Virus record (IMG/VR): IMGVR_UViG_3300030329_004452
Coordinates: 1-39,632 of that record
DNA length: 39,632 nucleotides
Direction: 5' to 3' (one strand)
Origin: a virus
Part shown: in pieces, positions 1-9,492 of the stretch
Position numbering within the stretch: position 1 is the stretch's first letter
Layout of the letters: the number at the start of each line of letters is the position of its first letter
The notes under the pieces: model-generated
Seen by the model: the letters and a program-made list of their open reading frames with translations, nothing else
Databases searched by the model: none
Told to the model about the DNA's origin: nothing
Position numbers and translations under genes: made by a program

Positions 1-721
1 AAGCGCCACCATAGCCAGCACCAGACTGAACAGACTTAATGCCCGGATTGTAGATTGCGAACGTGGTCTGTCCGTTCGTGTCGGCTATGTTCATGAAGAC
101 ATTTCGCTTGTTGCCAGGCGGGTCTTCGTTCCCGCTCTTAGAAATCATTGCCTCGTTACCTTGGACAGGTGGCGTAACGATGTCCATGTTGCCCCAAACG
201 CAAAGCGTGAAGGCACTCGTAAGGTCAAGTTTCGCTGGGGTTCCAAGGCTTATAGAAGACGTTCCGTCAAAGTAAGGGAAACTCATGGCACCTTGTGAGG
301 TTACACCGCCGCCAGCATAAGCAGGGAGACCGCTCGTATCAAAAGGAACCGGGACGTTCTCAGCGGTGTACATTTCAAACGTCGTTGCCGCCGCTGCCCT
401 CACTGTGAACAGGGTATTATTAACCGCCGTCATCCCGGTCACGCCATAGATCAGGACACGAGTATCGTCTGCTAGGCCATGAGGAGCCGCTGTCGTTACG
501 ACGCCCGGAAGCCCGACCCCGCTCGTGCTAATGCCTGTAATCGTCGCCACGATGGCGGTGCTGTCCGTGCCGTTGGCAGGCGGCGTTATCAGGTCGTACC
601 ATGTAGTGCCGTTATGACTCGTGCTCTCATAACGAGCCACAGCGTCGCCCGTAACATCAGACAAGTACACACTGCGGGAGGACACCTCGGTAGCACCTCG
701 GATGTGTCGCTTCCTTGGCAT
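1..721 (-). CDS. LamG-like tail/adhesin protein, N-terminal 240 aa (cut by window edge)
   Basis: Reading leftward from ATG 721-719, the frame stays open to base 1. The N-terminal third has no recognised domain. A central segment (GLADDTRVLIYGV, about residues 85-125) resembles the FCCH-type beta motif found in phage tail proteins. From about residue 150, YFDGTSSISLGTPAKLDLTS followed by a Trp strand is the start of a laminin-G/concanavalin A-like lectin fold. Such domains bind glycans on virions, so a receptor-binding or decoration role is inferred. The start overlaps the endolysin stop (TGATG), as expected in this tightly packed late operon. The missing C-terminus is probably the fragment at 39529-39632. 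Confidence 0.75.
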   Translation of the reverse strand, partial: MPRKRHIRGATEVSSRSVYLSDVTGDAVARYESTSHNGTTWYDLITPPANGTDSTAIVATITGISTSGVGLPGVVTTAAPHGLADDTRVLIYGVTGMTAVNNTLFTVRAAAATTFEMYTAENVPVPFDTSGLPAYAGGGVTSQGAMSFPYFDGTSSISLGTPAKLDLTSAFTLCVWGNMDIVTPPVQGNEAMISKSGNEDPPGNKRNVFMNIADTNGQTTFAIYNPGIKSVQSGAGYGGA

Positions 722-1113
722 CAGCCTTTCCACCTCGCCGGCCCTGTCGGCCTCATATCATAATGCACAAACGTGCTATATGTCCCTATACCACCGTTCG
801 GGATTTTTCCAGAGGCAGCAAGCTCATGCACCACCGCCGTCAGGCGCTTGAGGTCTTCGGGGTCGCCACTGGAAGGCGCAAGGTCAGCCGCCAAAGCCTG
901 AACGTGCTGGCTGTTCTTTACGCCGCCGACCTTCTTATTATAAGAGGGTGAGCGGTATCCACTATTGACGCGAACCGGCTTTCCAAATGCTTCGCGTATC
1001 CGCTGAAGAGACCACGCAAGATGCCGAAGGCGGTCGGGGTGCGGGCACTCCTCCCCGCTGTTACAAGTAAGCTCTGACTCCGAAAAGTTTGGGGGATAGC
1101 CTGGTCCTGGCAT
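721..1113 (-). CDS. M15-family peptidase, probable endolysin
   Basis: A 130-aa zinc peptidase of the Peptidase_M15 (D-Ala-D-Ala carboxypeptidase-like) family. Visible ligands are SQH70-x6-D77 and H117 in STFVHYDMR; the preceding VNSGYRSPSYNKKVGG is the usual active-site approach of the family. It would cut peptidoglycan cross-links at lysis. I chose ATG 1113 (MPGPGYPPNF) rather than the longer frame because it starts 1 nt after the stop of the giant gene and gives a family-typical length. There is no signal peptide, so access to the wall should need a holin; a candidate lies at 38562-38789 in the same late operon. Confidence 0.9.
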   Translation of the reverse strand: MPGPGYPPNFSESELTCNSGEECPHPDRLRHLAWSLQRIREAFGKPVRVNSGYRSPSYNKKVGGVKNSQHVQALAADLAPSSGDPEDLKRLTAVVHELAASGKIPNGGIGTYSTFVHYDMRPTGPARWKG

Positions 1114-1114
1114 C

Positions 1115-4100
1115 TTACTGCTCCGCCTCGGGTTTGTTAGCGGGCACACCCCGCGAACGGCGATGGTACCGCTCAATCTCTTGCTCGAACGGAGGCACCA
1201 GCTTGGCGGCATCGGTTTCTAGCCGGGCCTCTGCTTCGCCAACGTCTTCAGATTTAGCACTTATCGCATCACCCAATCGCTCAATCTCCTTTACGAAAAT
1301 TGGAACTAGCTGTTCGTTTCGCTGCTCAATGCTGGCCTCAAACTTAGCAAGCAACCGATCAACCTCAGGGTTTCCTTCGCCATATTTCTTTAGAAGGATC
1401 TGATGTTCCTCTTCGATTAGTTGTTTCGGCTTTTTCTTTAACCGTGTCTTCATGGTCTTCAGCACACGCACCGCCGCTTTAGGGTCTAATTCCTGCAAGC
1501 GTCGACCTGTCCAAATGCGAACAAGGTGCGAAGCTATATCATAACGCACATTTGGATTTTGTGATGCCGCTCGGTCATAGGTGCTGAAATATTTCCAATA
1601 CGTTTCACCCTCATCCATGACCGTTGAAACGCTATCAATGCCCGTGTAAATCCAGCCTGGCATCATGCGCTGCGCCACGACGGGGAACCAATTCTCTTGG
1701 GGTAGTGGATTGCCATAGCGGTCTTCGCCGGTCACCAAGTCACCAAGCAGCCCGGTTACCATGCCGCTGTCATACAACAAGCGCGCAATCTCACGATGCC
1801 CTGGGCGCTCTTTTCGGATCATCTTGGCAACCTCGTCCTCGTAGCCAGAGCGCGTCTGCTTATAAAGAAACTCAATAAAGTTGCTCAGGCCAATAGTATA
1901 GTTGCGCGTCCCCATGCTCCCAGCAACATAACTTCCAGGCTCCAACCATGACGACATTGCTACCCATTCCGGCATCAATTGCTTTAAGGCTGATTCGCCT
2001 TCACCGTCGTTTGCTCGTGCCGCCAAAAGAATCCCGGCACGACGGATGTCTGCAACGGTTTGGCGCGCATACATATTCGCAGCCACAACCGGATCGGTGC
2101 TGACGCCCGGCATGTTACCAAACACCGAATGGTAACCCATCCCCTTTTTAATAAAGGGAATGTCGAGGCTCTTCCAGGCCCAAGTTTTGAAGGGGCCAAA
2201 CAGTAAGCCGTCAAAGTTTCGCGCCAGGTGGATGTACCCAGGCACGTTAGCGTAATCGAAATACAAAGCGTTTGAGTAACCAACGCTTGCCTTTAGCTTT
2301 AAATCCTCAAGCTTATCAATGGCAGCGTCGCCGTCATACCGTTTGCGCCCCACGCGCACATACATCTTTCCGTCAGCTTCTTTTACGACAGTGCCCAGCA
2401 GCTTGTTGTTTTGGCTGATGTCCCGAAACGAGTAAGAGCTATTGTTTTCTAGGCGCGTCACATCCATATCAAAGCGGCGTAGCATCCTGCGCGCGTCCGA
2501 TAACTTAAAAATCGCATCGCCTGCCTGGTAAACAAAGTCTGCCAGCTTGGTGATGTCACCCACCACCGGCATTCGCCTGAAGCTGTTTATTGCGGCATCG
2601 GCAGCGCGAGATGCGGGGTTGCTAAAGTAGGCATCTAAAGCCAAATTAGCCTCTGCGTTCAGCATGTTACTGCTTCGGATACCCTCGTCAAAAATAGCCT
2701 TTAGCCGACCCCTTTCAACAATTGGTATGCTATCTGGGTCTTGAGTAAACTTGCGCCACAAATCAGCATTCTCAGCAAGCTCCCGAAAAACCTGAGGCGG
2801 CAGTGTCCCGTCGCGCGTCATCTTAGCCATGACGTTACTCATCAGGTTGGTCAGTGCTGTTTGGGGTCGCTGCGTTGTAAGGTTGCGTTTGATTGCCGAC
2901 GACAACGAGCGCATCAGCCCAAGCCCGTTGTCGCTGTTCATCATGCGTGTTGACATAAACGCCCACCCAATGGTCGAGTTGAGCGTCCCTCCAAACTCGC
3001 TGTCTACATAAGTAAAACCAAGGTCACCCAATGCCTTCTGAAAACCCGCCATATCCTCAACGGCAACCGGGCGCTTTGAGGCGTTAATGCCTGCACTCAT
3101 TTCTGCGTTGGCTAAAGCTGGCGCATGTTGCTGCTCTAGGGATGGAAGGTTATTCTTTTGCCAGAGAATATACCGGTCACCGCTTTGTGTTACGCGGGCG
3201 GCTGTTTCTCTTACCAACTGCGCAGCTTCTTCGTAGGACTTACCAAGGCGGCGCGCCACCTCAGTGACCACCGCCGCATCAGGCGCGGCCCCCGCTTGCC
3301 CGGTTCCCGCCAGTCGCTCCCTTGTTGGCAATAAGGCGTCGCCAATGGCCGTAAAGTCATCCTTTAAAACAAACGGCAAGCGCCCGTTATTATAATTGCT
3401 TTCGACTAACTCAGCCAAATAGGTTGGATTTAACCCGTCTTCAAACCAGCCTGCTGTACCAATGTCTTTATAAAGCTCTCGCGCCATCGTAGACTCTTCG
3501 AGTTTTGCAACAAGCTGCTGGCTCATGGCGGTCACCGCATCTTGTCGGGACTCCCTATACAGCTTGGGCAAATTTCGCTCACCCTGATCGGCAAGAAAAC
3601 TGCCAAACAACTCAGACATAGGCATCTTTTTAGGGGGTTGTCCCGGCTGGCTTGCCAACTGAAACACGGGGTCCATTTGAATAAACTCGTTGCCGCGCGT
3701 TCGGCCAAACGCAAAATCGTTTACGAGCTTTTCGACTGCCGTTAGCGAGGTTTTATCAAACACCCCTGAGTTGGTAAGCGCATCGTTGTCGATCAACTTT
3801 TTGTGCAAGTATTGAGAAAACTTTTTGCGCAGCTTGGGTGCCCGCAAAAGATTAGCACTGCCGTTGTCGTAAAGAAGGCCGCCAATCGTTTCTAGGTAGT
3901 AACGCATGGTGAGATTAATGCCAGCACCCGCACCCGCTGTGCGCCCGCCCAAACTTTCAATGTTTCTAAAGAACCCAAACTCTGATTCGGCCAAGTCTTT
4001 AGACACACGGTATAAAGCCTTTAACCCTGTTGACGCCTCTTCGGGCGAAAACGCCATAATCGCCTGAATCTTACTGGCAAAAGGTAAACCGATTTCAGTG

Positions 4101-7100
4101 CGCGCACCCTTGGCTGGGGCTACCACGTTTGTCCCCTCAGGAAGCACACCGGTTTCATCCCAAACCTTGCCCTGGTCGGCGTCTAGGTATGTAAAGGTTC
4201 CGGTCTTACCTAGGCCAGCCTGTCGGGCTTCGTCAGCACCAGCATACACCACGTCGTTACTCTGAAGACGCACATGCTTTCCGGCAAAACGAGTGTCGCC
4301 CATGACAGACTCGACAGCCGCAGTGTAATGCGCTTTGTTTAACCGCGACTGAGTATCAATGTCTGCATCAATAGCTTCAATGGCTTCTTCTTGTGCTTTG
4401 ATTTTATCAGCGCGATCTTGCGCTTGTCTTGCTTCAAGTTTCTGGCGTTTCGTTAAAGGTGACTCGGCCAACTCTGCCTCTAAAGTCTGCCTTGTTCCCT
4501 TGATGCTGGCCTCAAGCTCAGAGGCCGCAGCAGCGCGCTTCTGCTCAAGGTGGTCAATAAAGCGTTGGCGGCTTTCGACAATCGCCGCATCCGCATCACC
4601 ACCCACACGCTTGATAGCGTCGTAATCATCCAGAAGTTGCAGTTGCTCGTCAGTTATGTCCGCCAGGATTTTGCGCTGGGCATCCGTCAAACCAACAACG
4701 CCGCCTTTTGTAGAACCCTTTGTAGCAAACTTCTTTTGTAAAGCGACAATCCTTGCCCTCGACGCATCAACGACATCATCAAGATCCGTTTTGGTTTTGC
4801 TTCGTGACGCAACCAACAACTCATCGAGAAACTTCACGTTACCCTCGACTGATTGGCCCCACTTGCCAAAGCGTTTGCCCTCAACCCCGTCGCCTGTCTT
4901 TGCTACTTCATCAAAACGCCGGCCAACCACCTTGCCTTTGTCAAGTTTAGCAACCTTGTCCGTTTCGGTAACCTCAGCCTCTTCCAGGCGAGCAGCGTGT
5001 TTAGCATCCATTTCCGCAAGCTCTTGAGCGTGTCTTTCCTGCGTCGCTGCTTTTTTGATTTCGAGGTCAGCATACGCTTTTTGTGCGCCAACCTCATCAG
5101 CCACAAAAATAGCGTTATCCGCTTCAGCTACAAACATATCCGCTCGGGCTTCTCGGTAAGCATTGCGAGCGTCCTCAGCCGCTTTTACTTTGTCACCACT
5201 AAAGCGATCAGAACCTTTTTTAGCCGCCTCCTCGGCTGCCAGCCACTTCTCCTCAAGGGCTTTAATCTCAGGGTGTCCATCCACCTTAGCGAGCAAAGCA
5301 TCCCGCCGCTCAAGTGCCTGAGCCAAAACAGCACTGTTGTCTGCAAGGATGCTGTCCGACTTCACTGAGTTGCGTATGTCAATCCAGTCGGATTCACCAC
5401 GGTTGACGGAATCCCTCATAAGCTGGAGCCACGCAGACGCTTTTGCTGTGCCCTCTGGGTCGGTCATGCGCGCAATATCACTAAAGATGCGCCCCATAGC
5501 GGCCTCAGCCCGAGCAACCGGCTTGCGGCTTTGGTATTTAGCGGCCCCTTTAGCCCCCTTAATCTTCCGCAACTGAGCCATGTGAGCGACGCCCATAGCA
5601 CCCGGCACGAGTGCTGTTAGGACATCCGATGCATCTTCCTCGCTAACAACATAGGTCAAAGCTGCCAGTTTGGCAGCCGTTTGCGGCGACGTTAAATCAC
5701 TTCGCCAACGAATGTTTGGCAGCTTTTCGCCTCGGGCTGCCGCGGCCGCGGCTTCTGTAATATAGTCCTGTTCAAGAAACCACTGACCAAGGCGGCTTTC
5801 TACAGCCTTGCCCCAATCGGTTCGCATTCGATCACGCATTTGGCGAATAATCTGCTGACGGGTCTTCTCGTTAAACTTCAATTGCGGGAGCTTGTTAAGG
5901 TCAATGCCTTCTGCGTCCGCTGCTTTATTTAGCACGCTAATCATCTTGCCGGCCGAGGCAGAGCCGGCTGCTTGAAGCATTCGATATAAAGGCAGAAGCG
6001 TTGTCAGGGCCGTGATTGGCTGCGCCTTTAGTGACCGCAGAGGGTTCATTATAATGTGAACCATCCCGCCAGCCATTGCGCCCGGTAACGCTTCACCCTG
6101 ACCAATGCCATACTGAAACCATGCAGCGGCCTTCTGCGCAAAATTGGCGTCTTTCTCTAGCTTGACCCCCGTGCTCCCTGTTTCGAGGTCGCGCAAAACA
6201 TCAATCGCAGACGGGCCAAAGATTGCAGCTAGCTCACCCAGAGCACCGATATTCTCACCTAAATCCTCGTAAACATTGCGCCAAAAACCAGAGCCACCCA
6301 TGCGGCCCATACGCTTTTTCGTAATGTCCTCCATGGCATTTAGCGTGTCCTCGTAAACCTCAAAGTACGCCTGCCCCCCTCTAGCCCTCGCCATTTTACT
6401 GTAGGTGTTCCGCAAATCGTTATACGTTTTTTCTAGGTTCTCATTTGCGCTCTTAGACAGGGCTGGCCCCAGACTGGAAAAGAGCAAAAACGTTCCCTCC
6501 GTCCCAACCATTTTAGCGGTTTCGCCAACGGCACCTGCGAGTGCCCCGCCGGCACGCGTTAGCGTTCCCGTTGCGCCCCCGACTTTTCGCCACGCATCAA
6601 GATCCTCGTACCGTTTAGCGTCCTCCAGTACCTTTTTGGCCAGGTTGGGAAAGTTACGAATCCGGCGACCGTATTCGATGAGGCTCTCATCAGGCTGCCG
6701 CTCTAACGAGGCCGCAAGCTTCTCTCGTTCGCCTTCTTCTTTCGGCAATTGCGTCGCCGTGCGCCTTGTTTGTATCGCCCTGTTAATCAAAGAAGCACCA
6801 CCAAAAGCGGGGTCTCTTACCTTTAAAGATGCAGCGCGCCCAAGCGTCATGGCATCCAACTCTTCCGATGTAACTGCACCCCGAGAAGCTTCATGCTTCT
6901 CCTCGCCTGGTGTCATCCGCTGCTCGGGAACGTCCGTAATAGCAGACGCAGCAGCAGCCTGCATGGTGTCAGCGATGTGGGCACCGGGGCTCAAGCTCAT
7001 GCCAACACCCTCGGCCTGTTTCGGGGTGCCACCTTTTAGTAGGTCTATTGCGCCCTCGATAGAGCCCTCTTTGACGGGCCTTGCGGCGTAGTCCATGACC

Positions 7101-7462
7101 TGCTGGACATCCTCGCGGCGCATCATGCTTAAGGGGATATTGACCCCGGTGCTTTGCCCTCCGAGTACAATGTCGCCCCCTTCGGTGCGCGCCGGAACCT
7201 CATAACCCGGACGCTGAGGGCCGGGCTCAGGCTCTGGCTCTTGAGACTGCAACACCTCAGGCTGTGGCTCAGGCTCAGGTTCAGGCTTAACCTCTTTGTC
7301 TTTGCCCGCCCTCAAGGCTTCAATCGTTACGCCCGCTTTAGACTTTTCCCATACATCATCCTCAGACAGGCCAAATTTTTCCTGTAGATGGCTGTAAACC
7401 TCGTCATCTGTATACCCTTCTTTCAGGGCATCTTTGATCCAAGCCTTAAGAGGTTTGGCCAT
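1115..7462 (-). CDS. giant internal virion / DNA-ejection protein (2115 aa)
   Basis: The largest gene, 6.3 kb. Its N-terminus is a compact helical segment (KAWIKDALKEGYTDDEVYSH) followed by an acidic Glu-Pro repeat linker (about residues 58-85). Hydrophobic stretches lie near residues 298-338 and 455-520. Long charged coiled coils lie near residues 800-835 and 965-1045. A C-terminal helical half ends in a Lys-rich segment. I see no lysozyme or transglycosylase catalytic motif. Size, coiled coils, hydrophobic patches and position after the tail genes fit the core/ejection proteins of podoviruses (role of T7 gp16), but this is positional inference. It might also be a polyvalent multi-domain protein. 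The start ATG overlaps the upstream stop (TAATG). Confidence 0.6.
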   Translation of the reverse strand: MAKPLKAWIKDALKEGYTDDEVYSHLQEKFGLSEDDVWEKSKAGVTIEALRAGKDKEVKPEPEPEPQPEVLQSQEPEPEPGPQRPGYEVPARTEGGDIVLGGQSTGVNIPLSMMRREDVQQVMDYAARPVKEGSIEGAIDLLKGGTPKQAEGVGMSLSPGAHIADTMQAAAASAITDVPEQRMTPGEEKHEASRGAVTSEELDAMTLGRAASLKVRDPAFGGASLINRAIQTRRTATQLPKEEGEREKLAASLERQPDESLIEYGRRIRNFPNLAKKVLEDAKRYEDLDAWRKVGGATGTLTRAGGALAGAVGETAKMVGTEGTFLLFSSLGPALSKSANENLEKTYNDLRNTYSKMARARGGQAYFEVYEDTLNAMEDITKKRMGRMGGSGFWRNVYEDLGENIGALGELAAIFGPSAIDVLRDLETGSTGVKLEKDANFAQKAAAWFQYGIGQGEALPGAMAGGMVHIIMNPLRSLKAQPITALTTLLPLYRMLQAAGSASAGKMISVLNKAADAEGIDLNKLPQLKFNEKTRQQIIRQMRDRMRTDWGKAVESRLGQWFLEQDYITEAAAAAARGEKLPNIRWRSDLTSPQTAAKLAALTYVVSEEDASDVLTALVPGAMGVAHMAQLRKIKGAKGAAKYQSRKPVARAEAAMGRIFSDIARMTDPEGTAKASAWLQLMRDSVNRGESDWIDIRNSVKSDSILADNSAVLAQALERRDALLAKVDGHPEIKALEEKWLAAEEAAKKGSDRFSGDKVKAAEDARNAYREARADMFVAEADNAIFVADEVGAQKAYADLEIKKAATQERHAQELAEMDAKHAARLEEAEVTETDKVAKLDKGKVVGRRFDEVAKTGDGVEGKRFGKWGQSVEGNVKFLDELLVASRSKTKTDLDDVVDASRARIVALQKKFATKGSTKGGVVGLTDAQRKILADITDEQLQLLDDYDAIKRVGGDADAAIVESRQRFIDHLEQKRAAAASELEASIKGTRQTLEAELAESPLTKRQKLEARQAQDRADKIKAQEEAIEAIDADIDTQSRLNKAHYTAAVESVMGDTRFAGKHVRLQSNDVVYAGADEARQAGLGKTGTFTYLDADQGKVWDETGVLPEGTNVVAPAKGARTEIGLPFASKIQAIMAFSPEEASTGLKALYRVSKDLAESEFGFFRNIESLGGRTAGAGAGINLTMRYYLETIGGLLYDNGSANLLRAPKLRKKFSQYLHKKLIDNDALTNSGVFDKTSLTAVEKLVNDFAFGRTRGNEFIQMDPVFQLASQPGQPPKKMPMSELFGSFLADQGERNLPKLYRESRQDAVTAMSQQLVAKLEESTMARELYKDIGTAGWFEDGLNPTYLAELVESNYNNGRLPFVLKDDFTAIGDALLPTRERLAGTGQAGAAPDAAVVTEVARRLGKSYEEAAQLVRETAARVTQSGDRYILWQKNNLPSLEQQHAPALANAEMSAGINASKRPVAVEDMAGFQKALGDLGFTYVDSEFGGTLNSTIGWAFMSTRMMNSDNGLGLMRSLSSAIKRNLTTQRPQTALTNLMSNVMAKMTRDGTLPPQVFRELAENADLWRKFTQDPDSIPIVERGRLKAIFDEGIRSSNMLNAEANLALDAYFSNPASRAADAAINSFRRMPVVGDITKLADFVYQAGDAIFKLSDARRMLRRFDMDVTRLENNSSYSFRDISQNNKLLGTVVKEADGKMYVRVGRKRYDGDAAIDKLEDLKLKASVGYSNALYFDYANVPGYIHLARNFDGLLFGPFKTWAWKSLDIPFIKKGMGYHSVFGNMPGVSTDPVVAANMYARQTVADIRRAGILLAARANDGEGESALKQLMPEWVAMSSWLEPGSYVAGSMGTRNYTIGLSNFIEFLYKQTRSGYEDEVAKMIRKERPGHREIARLLYDSGMVTGLLGDLVTGEDRYGNPLPQENWFPVVAQRMMPGWIYTGIDSVSTVMDEGETYWKYFSTYDRAASQNPNVRYDIASHLVRIWTGRRLQELDPKAAVRVLKTMKTRLKKKPKQLIEEEHQILLKKYGEGNPEVDRLLAKFEASIEQRNEQLVPIFVKEIERLGDAISAKSEDVGEAEARLETDAAKLVPPFEQEIERYHRRSRGVPANKPEAEQ

Positions 7463-9165
7463 TATTCTAATTCCTCAAGAGGGCGGCGCTTCCTTTTCTT
7501 TACGCCGGTTGTCTTACCAGCGTAAGTGTCAACCGCATCCCGAATTGTCTTATGCCGCCCCTCTGCTTCCTCAATGTCGGCGTCTATGCCATCAATAATT
7601 TTCTGCATTCGCACGCGGTTCGACGTAATCACCTCGCCCGCTAAAGTCATTTGGGCACTTTGCTTTTGCTGCTTCAGCAGCCTAACCTCTTGCGCAATGT
7701 CTCTTAGGGCTGAATCCCAACTACCCCGAGCCCTTGCTGCCATCGCGTCGATCGCCCGGCTGTTTCTGCCGCCCTCTTCATCACGGCGCGCCGCTATCAC
7801 AGCTTTTTGGTACGGTGTAAGCGTTTCGAGCTTAAGTTTGTCAAAATCTAGTTTGTCGTAACGGTATTTGTCGTCAGCCAAACGCTTCGCTTTTCTTTCC
7901 GCATTTCTCTTTTTGCGAACCTCAAGCTGTTCTCTCAGGCGCTTTTCCTTCGCTCTTTGATAGGCGGTTTTCCTGCGGCTTTCCTCTTCGTTCATTAGCT
8001 CACGACGGATGTTGCCGGCTCGATTGAAATAAGCACGCGCTGCGTTAATGCGCTGCGCCGCGTCAGCCGCTCCTCGCTTATCATAATCACCGCGGTACAA
8101 ATCCATCAACGAACGAGGTTGACCCCGAGTGTTCTCCGCTTTCTGAAGCTGGCGCACCGCCTGAAGCTCAAGGAGCCGGGATAAATCCAGCCTGTCTTGG
8201 CGCTGCTGTTGATCTAACTCAATGCCGGCACGGCGAGTAAGAAGCTCCTCCACCTCACGAGTTGCGGGCGTAGTCATCGCACCGCTTTCAACTACTTTAC
8301 GCGCAACATTTTCGGTTGTCACCGAAGGCTGTGCGACACCGCCCGCAGCAACGGCCGCAGGTTTTGCCCCAGCCCGCGCCTCTGCTTCAGCTTGAGCCCC
8401 CTCAGAAACAAGCTTCTCACCCAATAAGGCTTGGGCTTCGGCGGTATTAAAATCAACACCAGCCTCTTTAAGCTCACGAAATGCGGCAGCGGTTTCCCGT
8501 CGTGCGTCTGCGGCAACTTGGTCCGAGGTTCGATCATCAGACCCCTCGGCCCCAAAAGGCGCACTAACCAAAGCATCAAATGCTTTCTCGCCTGCTGCCC
8601 GGCCTGTATCGGGGGCCGGGAGAAGCCCGGCCGCTAATGCATTCAGGTAAGCCGGTGATAACATTTCCGGGTTTACGCCAACGAGTGGGTCACTCTCTTC
8701 ACCCGTGAGGTTGCCAGCAAAAGCGGCCTGCGCATCAGGGTCAGCAGGGCCAGCCTGTAAGCGGCCCACATTACGCTCAGTTAAAGGCGTGCCATCATCA
8801 AACACTACATCGGTAGCCATTCGCAGCGGCGGCTCTCCGGCTACATCCGGCAGAGCATCCAAGGGTACACCCACGGGAATCTGGGAAAGAATCGGAACAC
8901 CGGCCGCCTGGACATCCGGGTAAGCACTAAGCGGCAGCCCGACCTCTTCTCGCTCAATAAGCTCAGGGTCTAAGCGGCCGACCATCATGCCCTCGGGCCT
9001 AAAGCCTAGGACTGTTTGCGGGCTGACATCATCCGAGGCAGCCGCCATAAAATCAGAAGGCCCCTGGGCTAACCGAGCAAGCACCTGACGAAGTAAATCG
9101 GTGCGGTCTTCGCCATCAACCTGGCCGGCCAACTCGTCGATGTATTGCATATACGATTCGGCCAT
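7462..9165 (-). CDS. putative internal virion protein, coiled-coil rich (567 aa)
   Basis: No family recognised. The N-terminal half is acidic and loop-rich; the C-terminal half (about residues 290-560) is almost continuous charged helix rich in Arg/Lys/Glu, for example RAKEKRLREQLEVRKKRNAE, ending in a basic tail KKRKRRPLEELE. It sits between the 2115-aa protein and two small Ala/Gly-rich proteins, the position held by ejection (inner core) proteins in podoviruses. Translation is coupled to the next gene by a 1-nt overlap. A structural ejection role is inferred from context only. Confidence 0.55.
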   Translation of the reverse strand: MAESYMQYIDELAGQVDGEDRTDLLRQVLARLAQGPSDFMAAASDDVSPQTVLGFRPEGMMVGRLDPELIEREEVGLPLSAYPDVQAAGVPILSQIPVGVPLDALPDVAGEPPLRMATDVVFDDGTPLTERNVGRLQAGPADPDAQAAFAGNLTGEESDPLVGVNPEMLSPAYLNALAAGLLPAPDTGRAAGEKAFDALVSAPFGAEGSDDRTSDQVAADARRETAAAFRELKEAGVDFNTAEAQALLGEKLVSEGAQAEAEARAGAKPAAVAAGGVAQPSVTTENVARKVVESGAMTTPATREVEELLTRRAGIELDQQQRQDRLDLSRLLELQAVRQLQKAENTRGQPRSLMDLYRGDYDKRGAADAAQRINAARAYFNRAGNIRRELMNEEESRRKTAYQRAKEKRLREQLEVRKKRNAERKAKRLADDKYRYDKLDFDKLKLETLTPYQKAVIAARRDEEGGRNSRAIDAMAARARGSWDSALRDIAQEVRLLKQQKQSAQMTLAGEVITSNRVRMQKIIDGIDADIEEAEGRHKTIRDAVDTYAGKTTGVKKRKRRPLEELE

Positions 9166-9167
9166 AC

Positions 9168-9482
9168 CTACACCGACGAACCTAATAGGCCGCCCACGGG
9201 GGCGGCAAGAGACAAGCTCGGAGGCAACGGAACCGAAACAGGCCCCCCGAGGCCGCCCGATGCAGCCTGGCGCTGGCGGGACAGGATGCGGTTAATGGCC
9301 TCCTTAAGAAGTTTGTCTTCCTCGCTGTCGGCTTGACCTCCACCCATGGGGATGCCTGCCGCTGTCTTTATGGCGGCTGTTGGGAGGTCGATAAGCAAAC
9401 CTTCAGCCATCTTTTTGCCAATGTGCGCGCCGAGGCCCGCCTCGTACTTACTTGGCAAACCCAAGGTTTGGATAATAGCCAT
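9168..9482 (-). CDS. small virion-associated protein, unknown (104 aa)
   Basis: Unrecognised. It has an amphipathic N-terminal half (GLGAHIGKKMAEGLLIDLPT), a charged helix around residues 52-72, and a Gly/Pro/Ala/Ser-rich C-terminus. It lies between two putative internal virion proteins with gaps of 2 and 10 nt, so it is surely translated from the late message. Its composition would suit a small core or membrane-interacting ejection protein; that role is inferred. Confidence 0.55.
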   Translation of the reverse strand: MAIIQTLGLPSKYEAGLGAHIGKKMAEGLLIDLPTAAIKTAAGIPMGGGQADSEEDKLLKEAINRILSRQRQAASGGLGGPVSVPLPPSLSLAAPVGGLLGSSV

Positions 9483-9492
9483 TATGTAACTC

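Noticed and set aside
6405-7091. Long antisense frame opposite the giant virion gene (also 18552-18917, 18772-19401 and similar)
   Set aside because: Shadow frames created by codon bias of the real gene; no ribosome site or plausible protein.
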